This document shows positions 38,638-46,582 of a DNA stretch of 64,000 nucleotides, in pieces (the first letter of the stretch is position 1; each line of letters starts with the position of its first letter). Made by a program: the position numbers and the translations under genes. Where the stretch lies: the NCBI RefSeq assembly GCF_001021385.1, contig NZ_CP011773.1, forward strand, positions 2,542,001-2,606,000, written 5' to 3'. Under the pieces are notes generated by a model, which was not told where the DNA came from, did no database searches, and worked only from the letters and a program-made list of their open reading frames with translations. The stretch comes from Mycobacterium sp. EPa45 (GTDB taxonomy: Bacteria > Actinomycetota > Actinomycetes > Mycobacteriales > Mycobacteriaceae).

Positions 38638-40476
38638 ATGGCAGGCCCGCGCAAATCCGAAGAGCGGCCCGACGTGAGCAGGATCGACAACCGCGCGCCG
38701 TCGGTGCCGCGGATGTTCCTGGATCGTGTCGCGGCCACCCCGAACGCCGAAGCGTTCCGTTACCCCGAGAACGACGGGTGGACCAGTGTCACCTGGGCGC
38801 AGGTGGGTGAACGGGTCGAACTGATCGCTGCGGGACTGATCGCCCTGGGGATCAACCCCGAGGATCGGGTCGCTCTGGCGTCGGGGACTCGCTACGAGTG
38901 GGTCGTCGTCGACTTCGGCATCTTGGCTGCGGGGGCGGCCACGACGACGGTCTACCCGAGCACGAACGCCGAGGACACCGCGTTCATCGTGGCGAACTCG
39001 GGCAGCCGCGTTGTGGTGGCAGAGAACCAGTCTCAGGTCGACAAGCTGACCGCGAACCGTGCGGACCTGCCGGCCGTCGAGAAGGTGGTGATCATCGACG
39101 GCACGAGCGACGACGACTGGGTGATCACGCTCGACGATCTCGAGCAGCTGGGCAAGCAGCTTCTGGCCGACAATCCCACCGCCGTGACCGAGCGGATCGA
39201 CGCGATCCCGCCCGAGCAGCTGGCCACCCTGATCTACACCTCCGGTACCACCGGCAAGCCGAAGGGCGTGCGGCTGCACCACGAGGCGTGGACCTATACC
39301 GCGGCGGCGCTGGATTCGCTGCAGGTCTTGTCTGACAAGGACCTCAACTATCTTTGGCTGCCGCTGGCACACTCGTTCGGCAAGGTGATGCTGGCCATGC
39401 CCCTGGTGATGGGGTTCCCAACCGTCATCGACGGTCGGGTGGACAAGATCGTCGAGAACCTGGCAATCATCAGGCCGACGTTCATGGGTGCGGTGCCGCG
39501 CATCTTCGAGAAGGTGCACGGCCGCATCACCGAGACGATGGCCGAAGAGGGCGGCGTAAAGAAGCGGCTCTTCGACTGGGCCAGTGACGTGGGGCTGGAA
39601 GTCTCTCGCGCCCGGCAGGCCGGCCACCGGGTCGGACCCCTGCTGGCGTTGCAACACAAACTTGCCGACCGATTGGTGTTCAACACGATCCGGCAGCGAT
39701 TCGGTGGGAGACTGCGGTTCTTCATCTCCGGGTCGGCGGCACTGGACCGCGACATCGCACAGTGGTTCGACGCGGTCGGCACGATCGTCCTGGAAGGGTA
39801 CGGGCTGACCGAGACCTCGGCGGCGTCCTCGCTGAATCGCTTGCACGCCTACCGGTTTGGCACGGTCGGTTGGACGTTGCCGTACACCGACGTCAAGATC
39901 GCCGCCGACGGTGAGGTGCTGCTCAAGGGACCGGGCGTCATGAGCGGATACCACGACCTGCCCGAGGCGACGGCCGAGGCCATCGATTCCGACGGCTGGT
40001 TCCATACGGGTGATATCGGGGAACTCGACGCCGAGGGCTTCTTGCGGATCACCGATCGCAAGAAGGACATGTTCAAGACCTCGCAGGGCAAATACGTGGC
40101 GCCCTCAGCGATCTCGGCCGCCTTCAAGGGTATCTGCCCGTTCGCCAGTGAAATCATCATCTACGGCGAGGGCAAGCCCTACTGCGTCGCGCTGGTGAGC
40201 TTGGATGCGGAGTCCATCAAGGAGTGGGCCGACCGAAATGGCTTGGAGGGTAAATCCTTTGAAGAGGTCGCCCGCGACGAGAAGACCAGGAAAATGGTCG
40301 AAGGGTACGTGGAAACTCTCAACAAGCATCTCAATCGCTGGGAGCAGGTCAAGCGGTTCGCGATCATCGATCGCGAGTTGACCGTCGAGGCAGGCGATCT
40401 GACACCGAGCCTGAAACTCAAGCGCAAGTCGGTCGTGGAGAACTTCCACGACAACATCGACGAGCTGTACGGCTGA
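38638..40476 (+). CDS. long-chain fatty-acid-CoA ligase, FadD15-like
   Basis: 612 residues. AMP-forming ligase motifs: LATLIYTSGTTGKPKGVRLH, WLPLAHSFGKVML, LEGYGLTETSAASS, WFHTGDIGELDAEGFLRITDRKKD and a C-terminal LTPSLKLKRKSVVENF with the catalytic Lys. The length and sequence style match the FadD15 (AMP-dependent long-chain ligase) branch. Activates fatty acids to acyl-CoA at the membrane. A secreted-protein gene follows after two bases. Confidence 0.9.
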   Translation: MAGPRKSEERPDVSRIDNRAPSVPRMFLDRVAATPNAEAFRYPENDGWTSVTWAQVGERVELIAAGLIALGINPEDRVALASGTRYEWVVVDFGILAAGAATTTVYPSTNAEDTAFIVANSGSRVVVAENQSQVDKLTANRADLPAVEKVVIIDGTSDDDWVITLDDLEQLGKQLLADNPTAVTERIDAIPPEQLATLIYTSGTTGKPKGVRLHHEAWTYTAAALDSLQVLSDKDLNYLWLPLAHSFGKVMLAMPLVMGFPTVIDGRVDKIVENLAIIRPTFMGAVPRIFEKVHGRITETMAEEGGVKKRLFDWASDVGLEVSRARQAGHRVGPLLALQHKLADRLVFNTIRQRFGGRLRFFISGSAALDRDIAQWFDAVGTIVLEGYGLTETSAASSLNRLHAYRFGTVGWTLPYTDVKIAADGEVLLKGPGVMSGYHDLPEATAEAIDSDGWFHTGDIGELDAEGFLRITDRKKDMFKTSQGKYVAPSAISAAFKGICPFASEIIIYGEGKPYCVALVSLDAESIKEWADRNGLEGKSFEEVARDEKTRKMVEGYVETLNKHLNRWEQVKRFAIIDRELTVEAGDLTPSLKLKRKSVVENFHDNIDELYG

Positions 40477-40478
40477 CC

Positions 40479-40979
40479 GTGAGGCGTTGCGGTGCGTTGC
40501 TGGCCGCGACGTGGGTGACCGCCGCCCTGCCGTTCGCGTTGGCGCCCGCGCGCGCCGACGTCCCGGTGCCGCAGGCCGGGGCGCCGTGCCCGGCGGATCT
40601 CGCGGACGCGATGACCCGACTGCCCAATGTCGGTGAATTCCTGGTGTGCCAGGAGTCCGGCAGTTGGGCGCCGGTTCTCGATCCGTTCGATCCGGTCAGT
40701 CGCTGGCTGAGCTATGGCTCCGGAATCACGTTGCACGGCCAGGGGTTTCGTAACCCGAACCTGCGCTCGGGGCGCTGGACCGCTACGCCGCTCAACCCGG
40801 GCGCGGTGTGCGGTGCCGATCAGGTCACCGTGATCGGCCCGGGAGAGCTTGCGCCTGTTGTGTCTTCGCGCGGTGATGCGGGCCGGCCTCTGCAGTTCGC
40901 TGTGCTGCCCAAGCTGTTCACCATCACCTTGAACGGCGACTGTCTGTGGTCCGAGGATCAGCCCCCGTGGACGGGATAG
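40479..40979 (+). CDS. secreted protein of unknown function
   Basis: 166 residues from GTG. Signal peptide (RRCGALLAATWVTAALPFAL, cleavage after an Ala-Arg-Ala type site near residue 27). Four cysteines in the mature part could form two disulphides. No catalytic motif recognised. Starts two bases after the FadD15-like stop, so likely co-transcribed. Confidence 0.7.
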   Translation: MRRCGALLAATWVTAALPFALAPARADVPVPQAGAPCPADLADAMTRLPNVGEFLVCQESGSWAPVLDPFDPVSRWLSYGSGITLHGQGFRNPNLRSGRWTATPLNPGAVCGADQVTVIGPGELAPVVSSRGDAGRPLQFAVLPKLFTITLNGDCLWSEDQPPWTG

Positions 40980-40983
40980 GCAC

Positions 40984-41277
40984 GTGTTTCGACTGACGGT
41001 TCAGGACGTCTTCGTCATCAAAAATCGCGGTCTTGTCGCAACGGGTCGCGTCGAGCAGGGTCAGATCGCGGTCGGCGACGAGGTGCGGATCAACGGCACC
41101 CGTGCGGTCGCCATCGACGCGATCGAAAGCTTCCGCAAGAAGGTGGACGAGGCGGTCGAAGGCGACAACGTCGGGCTGCTGTTCTCGCGTTTCGGCCGTG
41201 GCGACCTTTCGCCGGGTGACGTGCTCACCACGGGCGCGGTAGAGCCGGCTTCGGGTGGCGTCGAGATGAGGTTGTAG
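40984..41277 (+). CDS. stand-alone EF-Tu domain-II-like beta-barrel protein
   Basis: 97 residues from GTG. LVATGRVEQGQIAVGDEVRI and GDNVGLLFSRFGRGDLSPGD reproduce the EF-Tu domain 2 barrel signature (G-x-V-x-x-G-x-v-x-v-G-D ... LL-f-R-g-v-x-r-x-d-v-x-r-G-D-V-L), without any GTPase domain. Possible RNA or protein binding. Third gene after fadD15-like, gap 4 bp. Confidence 0.75.
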   Translation: MFRLTVQDVFVIKNRGLVATGRVEQGQIAVGDEVRINGTRAVAIDAIESFRKKVDEAVEGDNVGLLFSRFGRGDLSPGDVLTTGAVEPASGGVEMRL

Positions 41278-41289
41278 ACCAAGTGGTCC

Positions 41290-41347
41290 CCAGGGGCGGG
41301 GGGCCGGTGGCCCAAGGGGGTGGCCACTTCGCGTAGCCCGCCCCTGG
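41290..41347. other. structured intergenic element or terminator
   Basis: Perfect 11-bp outer stem (arm CCAGGGGCGGG at 41290-41300, partner at 41337-41347) enclosing a loop that itself contains GTGGCC/GGCCAC arms. Follows the EF-Tu-domain gene and faces the convergent P450 gene. May be a large terminator or a small structured RNA. The rest of 41278-41510 shows nothing else. Confidence 0.5.
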
Positions 41348-41510
41348 AGACCCGCTTGTGACGGTCGAACTCCGGTGTGATCGAACCGGGCCCCGACCGG
41401 TCGGCTGTGGTTTCAGCGTAATCAGAACCGTACGACAAACGCGGCGGTCAGCGTCCACTTTCGCCTAAAAATTGACGATTAGGTAAGGGTGTGCTGTGGG
41501 CTGGAGATAG

Positions 41511-42689
41511 TCACTGCCAGCTCACCGGCAATTCGGGGAGCCCGTGCGACAAGGAATGGAACCCGGTCGTCATGGTCGCTGGATCGGCACACAGCCGCAG
41601 CGTCGGGAAGCGGGGGATGAGCTGCGAGTAGACGGTCTTGAGTTCCAGTCGTGCAAGCGCCGCGCCAACGCAGTAATGCAGGCCGTATCCGAAGCCGACG
41701 TGGGCCGCGCCGGTGCGGGACAGGTCTACCCGGTCGGGGTCGGCGAAGAACGCGGGGTCGTGGTTGGCCGCACCCGGGTCGAGTAGGACCAGATCACCCT
41801 GGCGGATCATCACGCCGTCGGCGTCGATGTCCGCGCGGGCATAGCGCGGCACTCCGACACCGCCGGTCATGCCCGCGCGCAGGATCTCTTCGACCGCCTT
41901 GGGGATGAGATCTGGATGGTGCAGCAGGTCGCGCCATTGATCGGGATTGCTCAGTAGCACCAACGAACCAACCCAGATCTGCGTCACCGTGGTTTCGTGC
42001 CCGGCGAAGAGCAGCTGCATTGCCAGGGTGGCGATCTCGAAGTCCGTGAGGTCGGGCTCGTCGCACAGCCGGGAGATGACGTCGTCGGCGGGGTGGGCGC
42101 GCTTGGCGTTCACCAGTTCCATGCCGTAGCCGAGGAGGGATTCGAGTCCCTTGAGCGAGACGGCGTCGTCGGGTGAGAAGGCGGCGTCGTCGACCCAGAG
42201 CCGAAAGCGGTCCCGGTCGGCATACGGAACGCCGAGCAGATCGCAGATCACCAGGATCGGCAGCGGCTGAGCCAGGGCGGTCAGCAGGTCGGCCGGTGAT
42301 CCCTGGCGTTCCATGTCGTCGAGCAGGTCGGCGCACAGGCCCTCGACCTTCGGCTGTAGCGTGCGCATGTGGCGCGGGCCGAAGTGCGGCTGCAGTAGTT
42401 GGCGCATGCGGGCGTGGTCGGTCGGCTCGGATTCGAAATCGCCTATGGGGCCGCCGAACAATGCCGAGGTTCGGCTGCGCGGTGCATTGGCCGGATCGCG
42501 GTGGGTGCGGCCAAGGCGTTCGTCATCCATCAGCCGGCGCACCAGCGAGTAGCCCGTCACCAACCACGCCTCGTCGCCGACCGCGGTGAGGACTTTGTGT
42601 ATTGCTCCGGTGTCCTGTAACGCGAGCAGGTCGCCGGGGGAGCGCAGTGGATGACTCTGACGGAACGGCAGCTGCGCGGGAGCGGTCAT
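41511..42689 (-). CDS. cytochrome P450
   Basis: 392 residues. I-helix FAGHETTVTQIWVGSLVLL with the acid/Thr pair variant HETT, ExxR region (AVEEILRAG, with the Glu in KAVEEIL), and heme loop FGYGLHYCVGAALARLE with the axial Cys. Soluble actinobacterial type resembling macrolide or terpenoid P450s. Substrate unknown. ATG 42689 gives the usual length; the much longer frame upstream reads over an opposite-strand secreted-protein gene. Confidence 0.9.
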   Translation of the reverse strand: MTAPAQLPFRQSHPLRSPGDLLALQDTGAIHKVLTAVGDEAWLVTGYSLVRRLMDDERLGRTHRDPANAPRSRTSALFGGPIGDFESEPTDHARMRQLLQPHFGPRHMRTLQPKVEGLCADLLDDMERQGSPADLLTALAQPLPILVICDLLGVPYADRDRFRLWVDDAAFSPDDAVSLKGLESLLGYGMELVNAKRAHPADDVISRLCDEPDLTDFEIATLAMQLLFAGHETTVTQIWVGSLVLLSNPDQWRDLLHHPDLIPKAVEEILRAGMTGGVGVPRYARADIDADGVMIRQGDLVLLDPGAANHDPAFFADPDRVDLSRTGAAHVGFGYGLHYCVGAALARLELKTVYSQLIPRFPTLRLCADPATMTTGFHSLSHGLPELPVSWQ

Positions 42690-42839
42690 GGTTGGAGCGT
42701 ACGACCGTCGGCGATGCGGCGGAATCATTTTTGAGACCATTGGTCTTGTGCTCGATATGGCGTCGACGGAGTCGCATGAATCGCGCTCGCCGCAGGCGAA
42801 AGGCGGCCGGTCGGCCGCTACCGGCTCTACGATTGAGCC

Positions 42840-43349
42840 GTGGCTCACATGGATCGGCGCGGCCTGAGCACACTCCTCGGTTTGTGCGGAGCGTCGGCTG
42901 CGACCGCCCTGTGTCTTCCCGTCGCTGCGGCCGCCGACCCCGCGTCCTGGAACGGCGAGTACGCGATCACGTTCATCGTTGGTCCGAAAGCCGGCACGAG
43001 TATGGCGGCCGGTCAGCCCGAGCAGCAGCACACCGAAACCTATGGACTTCAATCGAGCTGTACGAGTGGAAAGTGCACTGCCACCATCACAAGCGGTCCT
43101 GCGCCGAGCAACCCGACAGTTCCGCAGCCTGTTCGGTTCACCTGGGATGGTTCGTCGTGGACGCAAGCCAGCGACTTCCAGTGGGAGTGCATGATGCCCG
43201 ACGGGACGAGCCAGTGGAATCCAGCCCACGCCGAGGTGCGATACACGCCTCAAGCTGACGGGTCCCTCGCCGGCACGATGCACACCGAAATCCTCACTGG
43301 CGCGTGCCAGGGCACGGTCGACATGAACATGACCGCTGAGCGCACCTAG
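42840..43349 (+). CDS. secreted protein of unknown function
   Basis: 169 residues from GTG 42840 (an ATG lies three codons on). Signal peptide with STLLGLCGASAATALCLPVA then Ala-rich cleavage site. The mature part has paired cysteines (SSCTSGKCTATI and WECMMPD...GACQG) and reads as a beta-rich domain. Typical of the many small mycobacterial exported proteins of unknown role. Confidence 0.7.
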   Translation: MAHMDRRGLSTLLGLCGASAATALCLPVAAAADPASWNGEYAITFIVGPKAGTSMAAGQPEQQHTETYGLQSSCTSGKCTATITSGPAPSNPTVPQPVRFTWDGSSWTQASDFQWECMMPDGTSQWNPAHAEVRYTPQADGSLAGTMHTEILTGACQGTVDMNMTAERT

Positions 43350-43470
43350 ATTCCCGTTGTCTCGAGTAGGTGAGAAGAAGGATCGACCTGGGCGCTCAAA
43401 GATCTCAATGGCGTTCGCACCGGGGCCACGCGGGCGGAGCCCGAATTCTGCTACTGAGCTGCACAAACTC

Positions 43471-43545
43471 TGGTGCGCGATACTGGGATTGAACCAGTGA
43501 CCTCTTCCGTGTCAGGGAAGCGCTCTCCCGCTGAGCTAATCGCGC
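43471..43545 (-). tRNA. tRNA-Val (anticodon GAC)
   Basis: Cloverleaf with acceptor arms GCGCGAT/ATCGCGC, anticodon loop CTGACAC, T-arm GGTTCAATCC and encoded CCA. Confidence 0.93.
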
Positions 43546-43558
43546 GGGGTAGATCTCT

Positions 43559-43632
43559 TGGAGGTGGAGACGGGAATCGAACCCGTGTGCACGGCTTTGC
43601 AGGCCGTTGCCTCACCACTCGGCCACTCCACC
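43559..43632 (-). tRNA. tRNA-Cys (anticodon GCA)
   Basis: Acceptor arms GGTGGAG/CTCCACC, anticodon stem CGGCCT-GCA-AAGCCG, T-loop GGTTCGATTCC, U discriminator typical of Cys, encoded CCA. Confidence 0.93.
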
Positions 43633-43662
43633 GTTGGGTCTGATGCCGCACTTGCACCTTCG

Positions 43663-43735
43663 AGCGGATGACGGGATTCGAACCCGCGACCCTCACCTTG
43701 GCAAGGTGATGCGCTACCAACTGCGCTACATCCGC
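43663..43735 (-). tRNA. tRNA-Gly (anticodon GCC)
   Basis: Acceptor arms GCGGATG/CATCCGC, anticodon stem CACCTT-GCC-AAGGTG, U discriminator; CCA is not encoded. Confidence 0.93.
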
Positions 43736-43909
43736 GCGCTTCGGACGAGATCGTCGCCCGCTGCGAAGCACGACAATAGTCGACGCAAGCGAAGCCACAC
43801 AAATCCCCACTGTTCACGTGTGTTGGCGCTGGCGCATTCCGGGCCGATGGCTTCGCCGTGCTAGTGTTCCTGGTCGGCGAATCGCCACCGTCACGGTGCG
43901 CGCGCACGG

Positions 43910-43984
43910 GGTCTCGTAGCTCAGTGGGAGAGCGTCCGCCTCACACGCGGAAGGTCGCTGGTTCGATACCAGCCGGGACCACCA
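43910..43984 (+). tRNA. tRNA-Val (anticodon CAC), probable island attachment site
   Basis: Acceptor arms GGTCTCG/CGGGACC (one G-U pair), anticodon CCTCACACG, T-arm GGTTCGATACC, encoded CCA. A tyrosine integrase gene begins ~95 bp downstream, reading towards the tRNA, the standard layout of an island inserted into a tRNA 3' end. A second copy of the tRNA 3' end was not found in the rest of the window. Confidence 0.93.
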
Positions 43985-44079
43985 CTTAAAAGCCCAGATC
44001 AGAGGGCATATTTTCGGCCAGTCGGCACCTCAAGAAACCGCGATCGCGAGATCGATAGGGCCAAAATAGGGCCAACCCG

Positions 44080-45168
44080 TCAGGGGTGATCGACCTGCCG
44101 GTCGTCGAGCGCATCGAGAGCCGACGCCACGTCGTCGAGTTCGTCGTCGTAGAGATCGGCATACGTATGGGCGGTCACGGTGATCGATGCGTGGCCCATC
44201 GTCTTCTGCAGCAGGCGCAGATCCGCTCCGGCTCTTCGTGCCAATGACGCGTAGGTGTGCCGCAGATCGTGCACGCGCAGCGTGGGCCGGCCGAGCTCGA
44301 CGATCGACTCCCGCCAGCGCACGGAGCGCTTCCAGTTCTCCAGGCCGAGCCGTGAGCCCTGGGGCGAGGTGATCGCCGGTTCGCCCGGGCGTCGTCCCGC
44401 CAGACGCTGCTCCAGGATCGGCACGACGCGTTGGGGGATCGGGATAGAGCGGCGGCCGGCGGCTGACTTCGGATTGCCCTCGACAAGCTTGCCGCCGACC
44501 TGGGTGATCGAACGCCGGACGCGAATCCGGCGCGCCGTGAGGTCGACGTCCTCGACGTTGAGACCGGTCAGTTCGCCGAACCGCAGCCCTGTGTAGGCCA
44601 GCAGCGCCACGATGTCACCGTTGTCGCCACAGATCAGTGTGAGTGCTGCGACCTCGGGGGCGGTGAGATACGTGTGCGTGGTTTGGCGCATAGGTGGAAA
44701 CTTGGTGCGCGCGGCGGGATTTCGGCCGAGAAGCTGCCCGTCGTCGGCGGCATGGTCCAGGCACATCTTGAGCACCGAGTGATACCAGCGCAGCGTGCGG
44801 GGGCTCAGGCCGTCGGCGGCCATCTCGTTGACCCACTTCTGAATCGACTGGTGGTCGATCTTGTTGACCTGCCATCCGCCGAACCGTGGTTGCAGCCGCA
44901 GCCGCCAGATATCTTCATATCCCCGCCGCACCTTGGGGCTCAGGTCGAGCCGGGACGGAAGCCACGCTGCATAGACCTCTGCCAAGGTGATTCGCCCGGC
45001 CCGGGGGTCGACGACGTCACCGGACGCGGTCTTGGTGACGATCGCCGCTTCGAAGATGCGCGCCTCGCGTTCGGTCTTGAAGGTTTTGCGGCGTTTTGAC
45101 CGGTCAGGCAGTCGCCATTCGACGTCGAATCGGGGGCCGAGGCGGGTTTCACGGCGAATGATAGCCAT
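44080..45168 (-). CDS. tyrosine-type site-specific integrase
   Basis: 362 residues from ATG 45168 (GGAG six bases upstream). SAM-like core-binding domain around residues 60-160. Catalytic residues visible: Arg in YTGLRFGELTGL, HxxR in VHDLRHTYASLA, His in TMGHASI and Tyr in TAHTYADLYDD. It would recombine at the adjacent tRNA-Val gene. Codon use and GC are like the chromosome, suggesting an actinobacterial element. Confidence 0.93.
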   Translation of the reverse strand: MAIIRRETRLGPRFDVEWRLPDRSKRRKTFKTEREARIFEAAIVTKTASGDVVDPRAGRITLAEVYAAWLPSRLDLSPKVRRGYEDIWRLRLQPRFGGWQVNKIDHQSIQKWVNEMAADGLSPRTLRWYHSVLKMCLDHAADDGQLLGRNPAARTKFPPMRQTTHTYLTAPEVAALTLICGDNGDIVALLAYTGLRFGELTGLNVEDVDLTARRIRVRRSITQVGGKLVEGNPKSAAGRRSIPIPQRVVPILEQRLAGRRPGEPAITSPQGSRLGLENWKRSVRWRESIVELGRPTLRVHDLRHTYASLARRAGADLRLLQKTMGHASITVTAHTYADLYDDELDDVASALDALDDRQVDHP

Positions 45169-45290
45169 GGTGAACTCCATCAACAGGGTTGTGCTGCACA
45201 GTGTTCCATCCACCACCGACAGAAATCGGTGTGACGTAGCCCGTTGTGGATGATTGGGCTCCTGTGCATGCGCGATGCGTGGCGCGAGGC

Positions 45291-45500
45291 CTACACGCGC
45301 GTGGAATCCAGCCAGTCCTGCACGTCTTTCAGCGCCCAGCGCCGATGCCGGTCACTGAGCCGCAAGTGATGTGGGCCGGGGGCGTTGATGCCGCGTTCCC
45401 GCTTGGCCGCCCAATCGTGAAGGGTTGATACCGGCACGCCAGTAATCTCTCGAACCTGTTGTGCTGTAAGCATTTCCCTTCCGTCATCGATAACGCTCAC
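45291..45500 (-). CDS. excisionase-like helix-turn-helix protein
   Basis: 69 residues from GTG with GAGGAG upstream. MerR/AlpA-type HTH: MLTAQQVREITGVPVSTLHD then RLSDRHRRWALKDVQDWL. Position 120 bp upstream of the integrase suggests it is the recombination directionality factor. Confidence 0.8.
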   Translation of the reverse strand: MSVIDDGREMLTAQQVREITGVPVSTLHDWAAKRERGINAPGPHHLRLSDRHRRWALKDVQDWLDSTRV

Positions 45501-45650
45501 GATGCTCTCCTCATCCAGGCTCCCCGCAGTGGGCGGCCCCTACCGTCATCATGTGGCCGGTTTGGGGCTTATGCAGCATCGGTCCGGGAGAAGTTTTGGC
45601 GCGCGACACCACCCGCCGGGTGTCGATGTCTCCTCAATAGGGTGGGCCAA

Positions 45651-45681
45651 ACCCCGTAAAGTGTATTACACTTTACGGGGT
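45651..45681. promoter_or_regulatory. perfect palindromic operator overlapping the toxin-like start codon
   Basis: 14-bp arms (left arm ACCCCGTAAAGTGT, right arm its exact complement) around a 3-nt centre ATT. The right arm includes the first two bases of the GTG at 45680. No ribosome-binding site can fit before that GTG, so the message should be leaderless and a repressor on the palindrome would block it directly. Confidence 0.85.
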
Positions 45682-46012
45682 GCGGATCGACATCGAACCC
45701 AGCGCCAGGGATCACCTGATCACCGACGCCGAGATCCGCGCTGTCATCACCTACCCCGAACTACGACTGGGCCTGGTCGCTCGCCGGCCCAATGCCGATC
45801 TCACCCTCTATGTCGGCCGCGCCGACGACAACCAACCGCACATCGAAGTCATCGCCGACCGGATCGCACCTGAACACCTCGTCGCCTTCCACGCCATGAT
45901 GCTGCGACGCAAGCTCGTCGCGCAGCTCCGGCTCGATGCCTACCTCACACCTGATTTCGCTCCGCAACGTCGCAAACCCCGGTCAACCAAGCCGAAGGAG
46001 GCCACACCATGA
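45680..46012 (+). CDS. toxin-like partner of a ribbon-helix-helix antitoxin
   Basis: 110 residues from GTG. Small alpha/beta protein: an early ITDAEIRAVITYPEL segment, a strand with TLYVGRADDNQPHIEVIADR, and a basic C terminus. The pattern resembles the small actinobacterial proteins found in front of RHH antitoxins, distantly BrnT-like. I recognise the arrangement more than the family. Overlaps the antitoxin by four bases (ATGA). Toxic activity is inferred from context only. Confidence 0.6.
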   Translation: MRIDIEPSARDHLITDAEIRAVITYPELRLGLVARRPNADLTLYVGRADDNQPHIEVIADRIAPEHLVAFHAMMLRRKLVAQLRLDAYLTPDFAPQRRKPRSTKPKEATP

Positions 46013-46311
46013 CCGCTCGCCGCCGCACAAGTGCCGATTACGCGGACATGGCCGACGACTACGCGGCCCACCCACCGACCATCGACGAAGTCACGTCGGT
46101 CGAAGTCAGTCCCGCAGTTCTCCGGAAAGGTCGCCCCGCCAAAGGGACGCCGGCGGCTGGCAAGACTCCGGCGCTGCCGATTCGACTCCCCGAGAGCATT
46201 CGAACCGAGATCGAGCACCGGGTCCAGGCGGGTGAGTCGGACTCGGCATCCGAACTCATTCGACAGGCCATCGTCGAGTACTTCGACAACCATCCCGTCG
46301 GATCGCATTAG
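46009..46311 (+). CDS. ribbon-helix-helix antitoxin-like protein
   Basis: 100 residues. Disordered N terminus, then a CopG/MetJ-type RHH near 55-95: LPIRLPESIRTEIEHRVQAG and ASELIRQAIVEYF. Such proteins pair with and neutralise the toxin through the N-terminal arm and repress the operon. The perfect palindrome over the operon start is the expected operator. Confidence 0.78.
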   Translation: MTARRRTSADYADMADDYAAHPPTIDEVTSVEVSPAVLRKGRPAKGTPAAGKTPALPIRLPESIRTEIEHRVQAGESDSASELIRQAIVEYFDNHPVGSH

Positions 46312-46551
46312 CTTTCGGGCGCTGGGGTCCGTGGCGCCGATCCGACGGCCACCATTGTGCTCAACGGTGCGGCACCGTCCGTCAAGGCCGGCGCCGCTAC
46401 GCGGTCGGCCGCGGGCCGAGCCGTGACCGACGGCGCCGTACCGCGCAGACCGGCTGGTGTCGGGAACGGCGGGTACTTGGACCATTCCACTAGAGCCCTT
46501 TAAGGGGGGACGTAGCCGACACAGGTTGATAGCGGACGTGATCACACGTTC

Positions 46552-46582
46552 TCTTGACTTCCGGTGTTTCTAAAAGTCAAGA
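46552..46582 (-). terminator. hairpin at the end of the FAD oxidoreductase gene
   Basis: 9-bp arms (TCTTGACTT and its complement) around a 13-nt loop, overlapping the oxidoreductase stop codon. The rest of 46312-46551 holds no recognisable gene. Confidence 0.5.

Noticed and set aside
38470..40005. 511-codon minus-strand frame under fadD15-like gene
   Set aside because: Antisense to an acyl-CoA ligase with complete motifs; the peptide is low-complexity Arg/His/Gln/Val.
43350..43470. Possible short gene between the secreted protein and the tRNA cluster
   Set aside because: No frame with start signal or protein-like composition.
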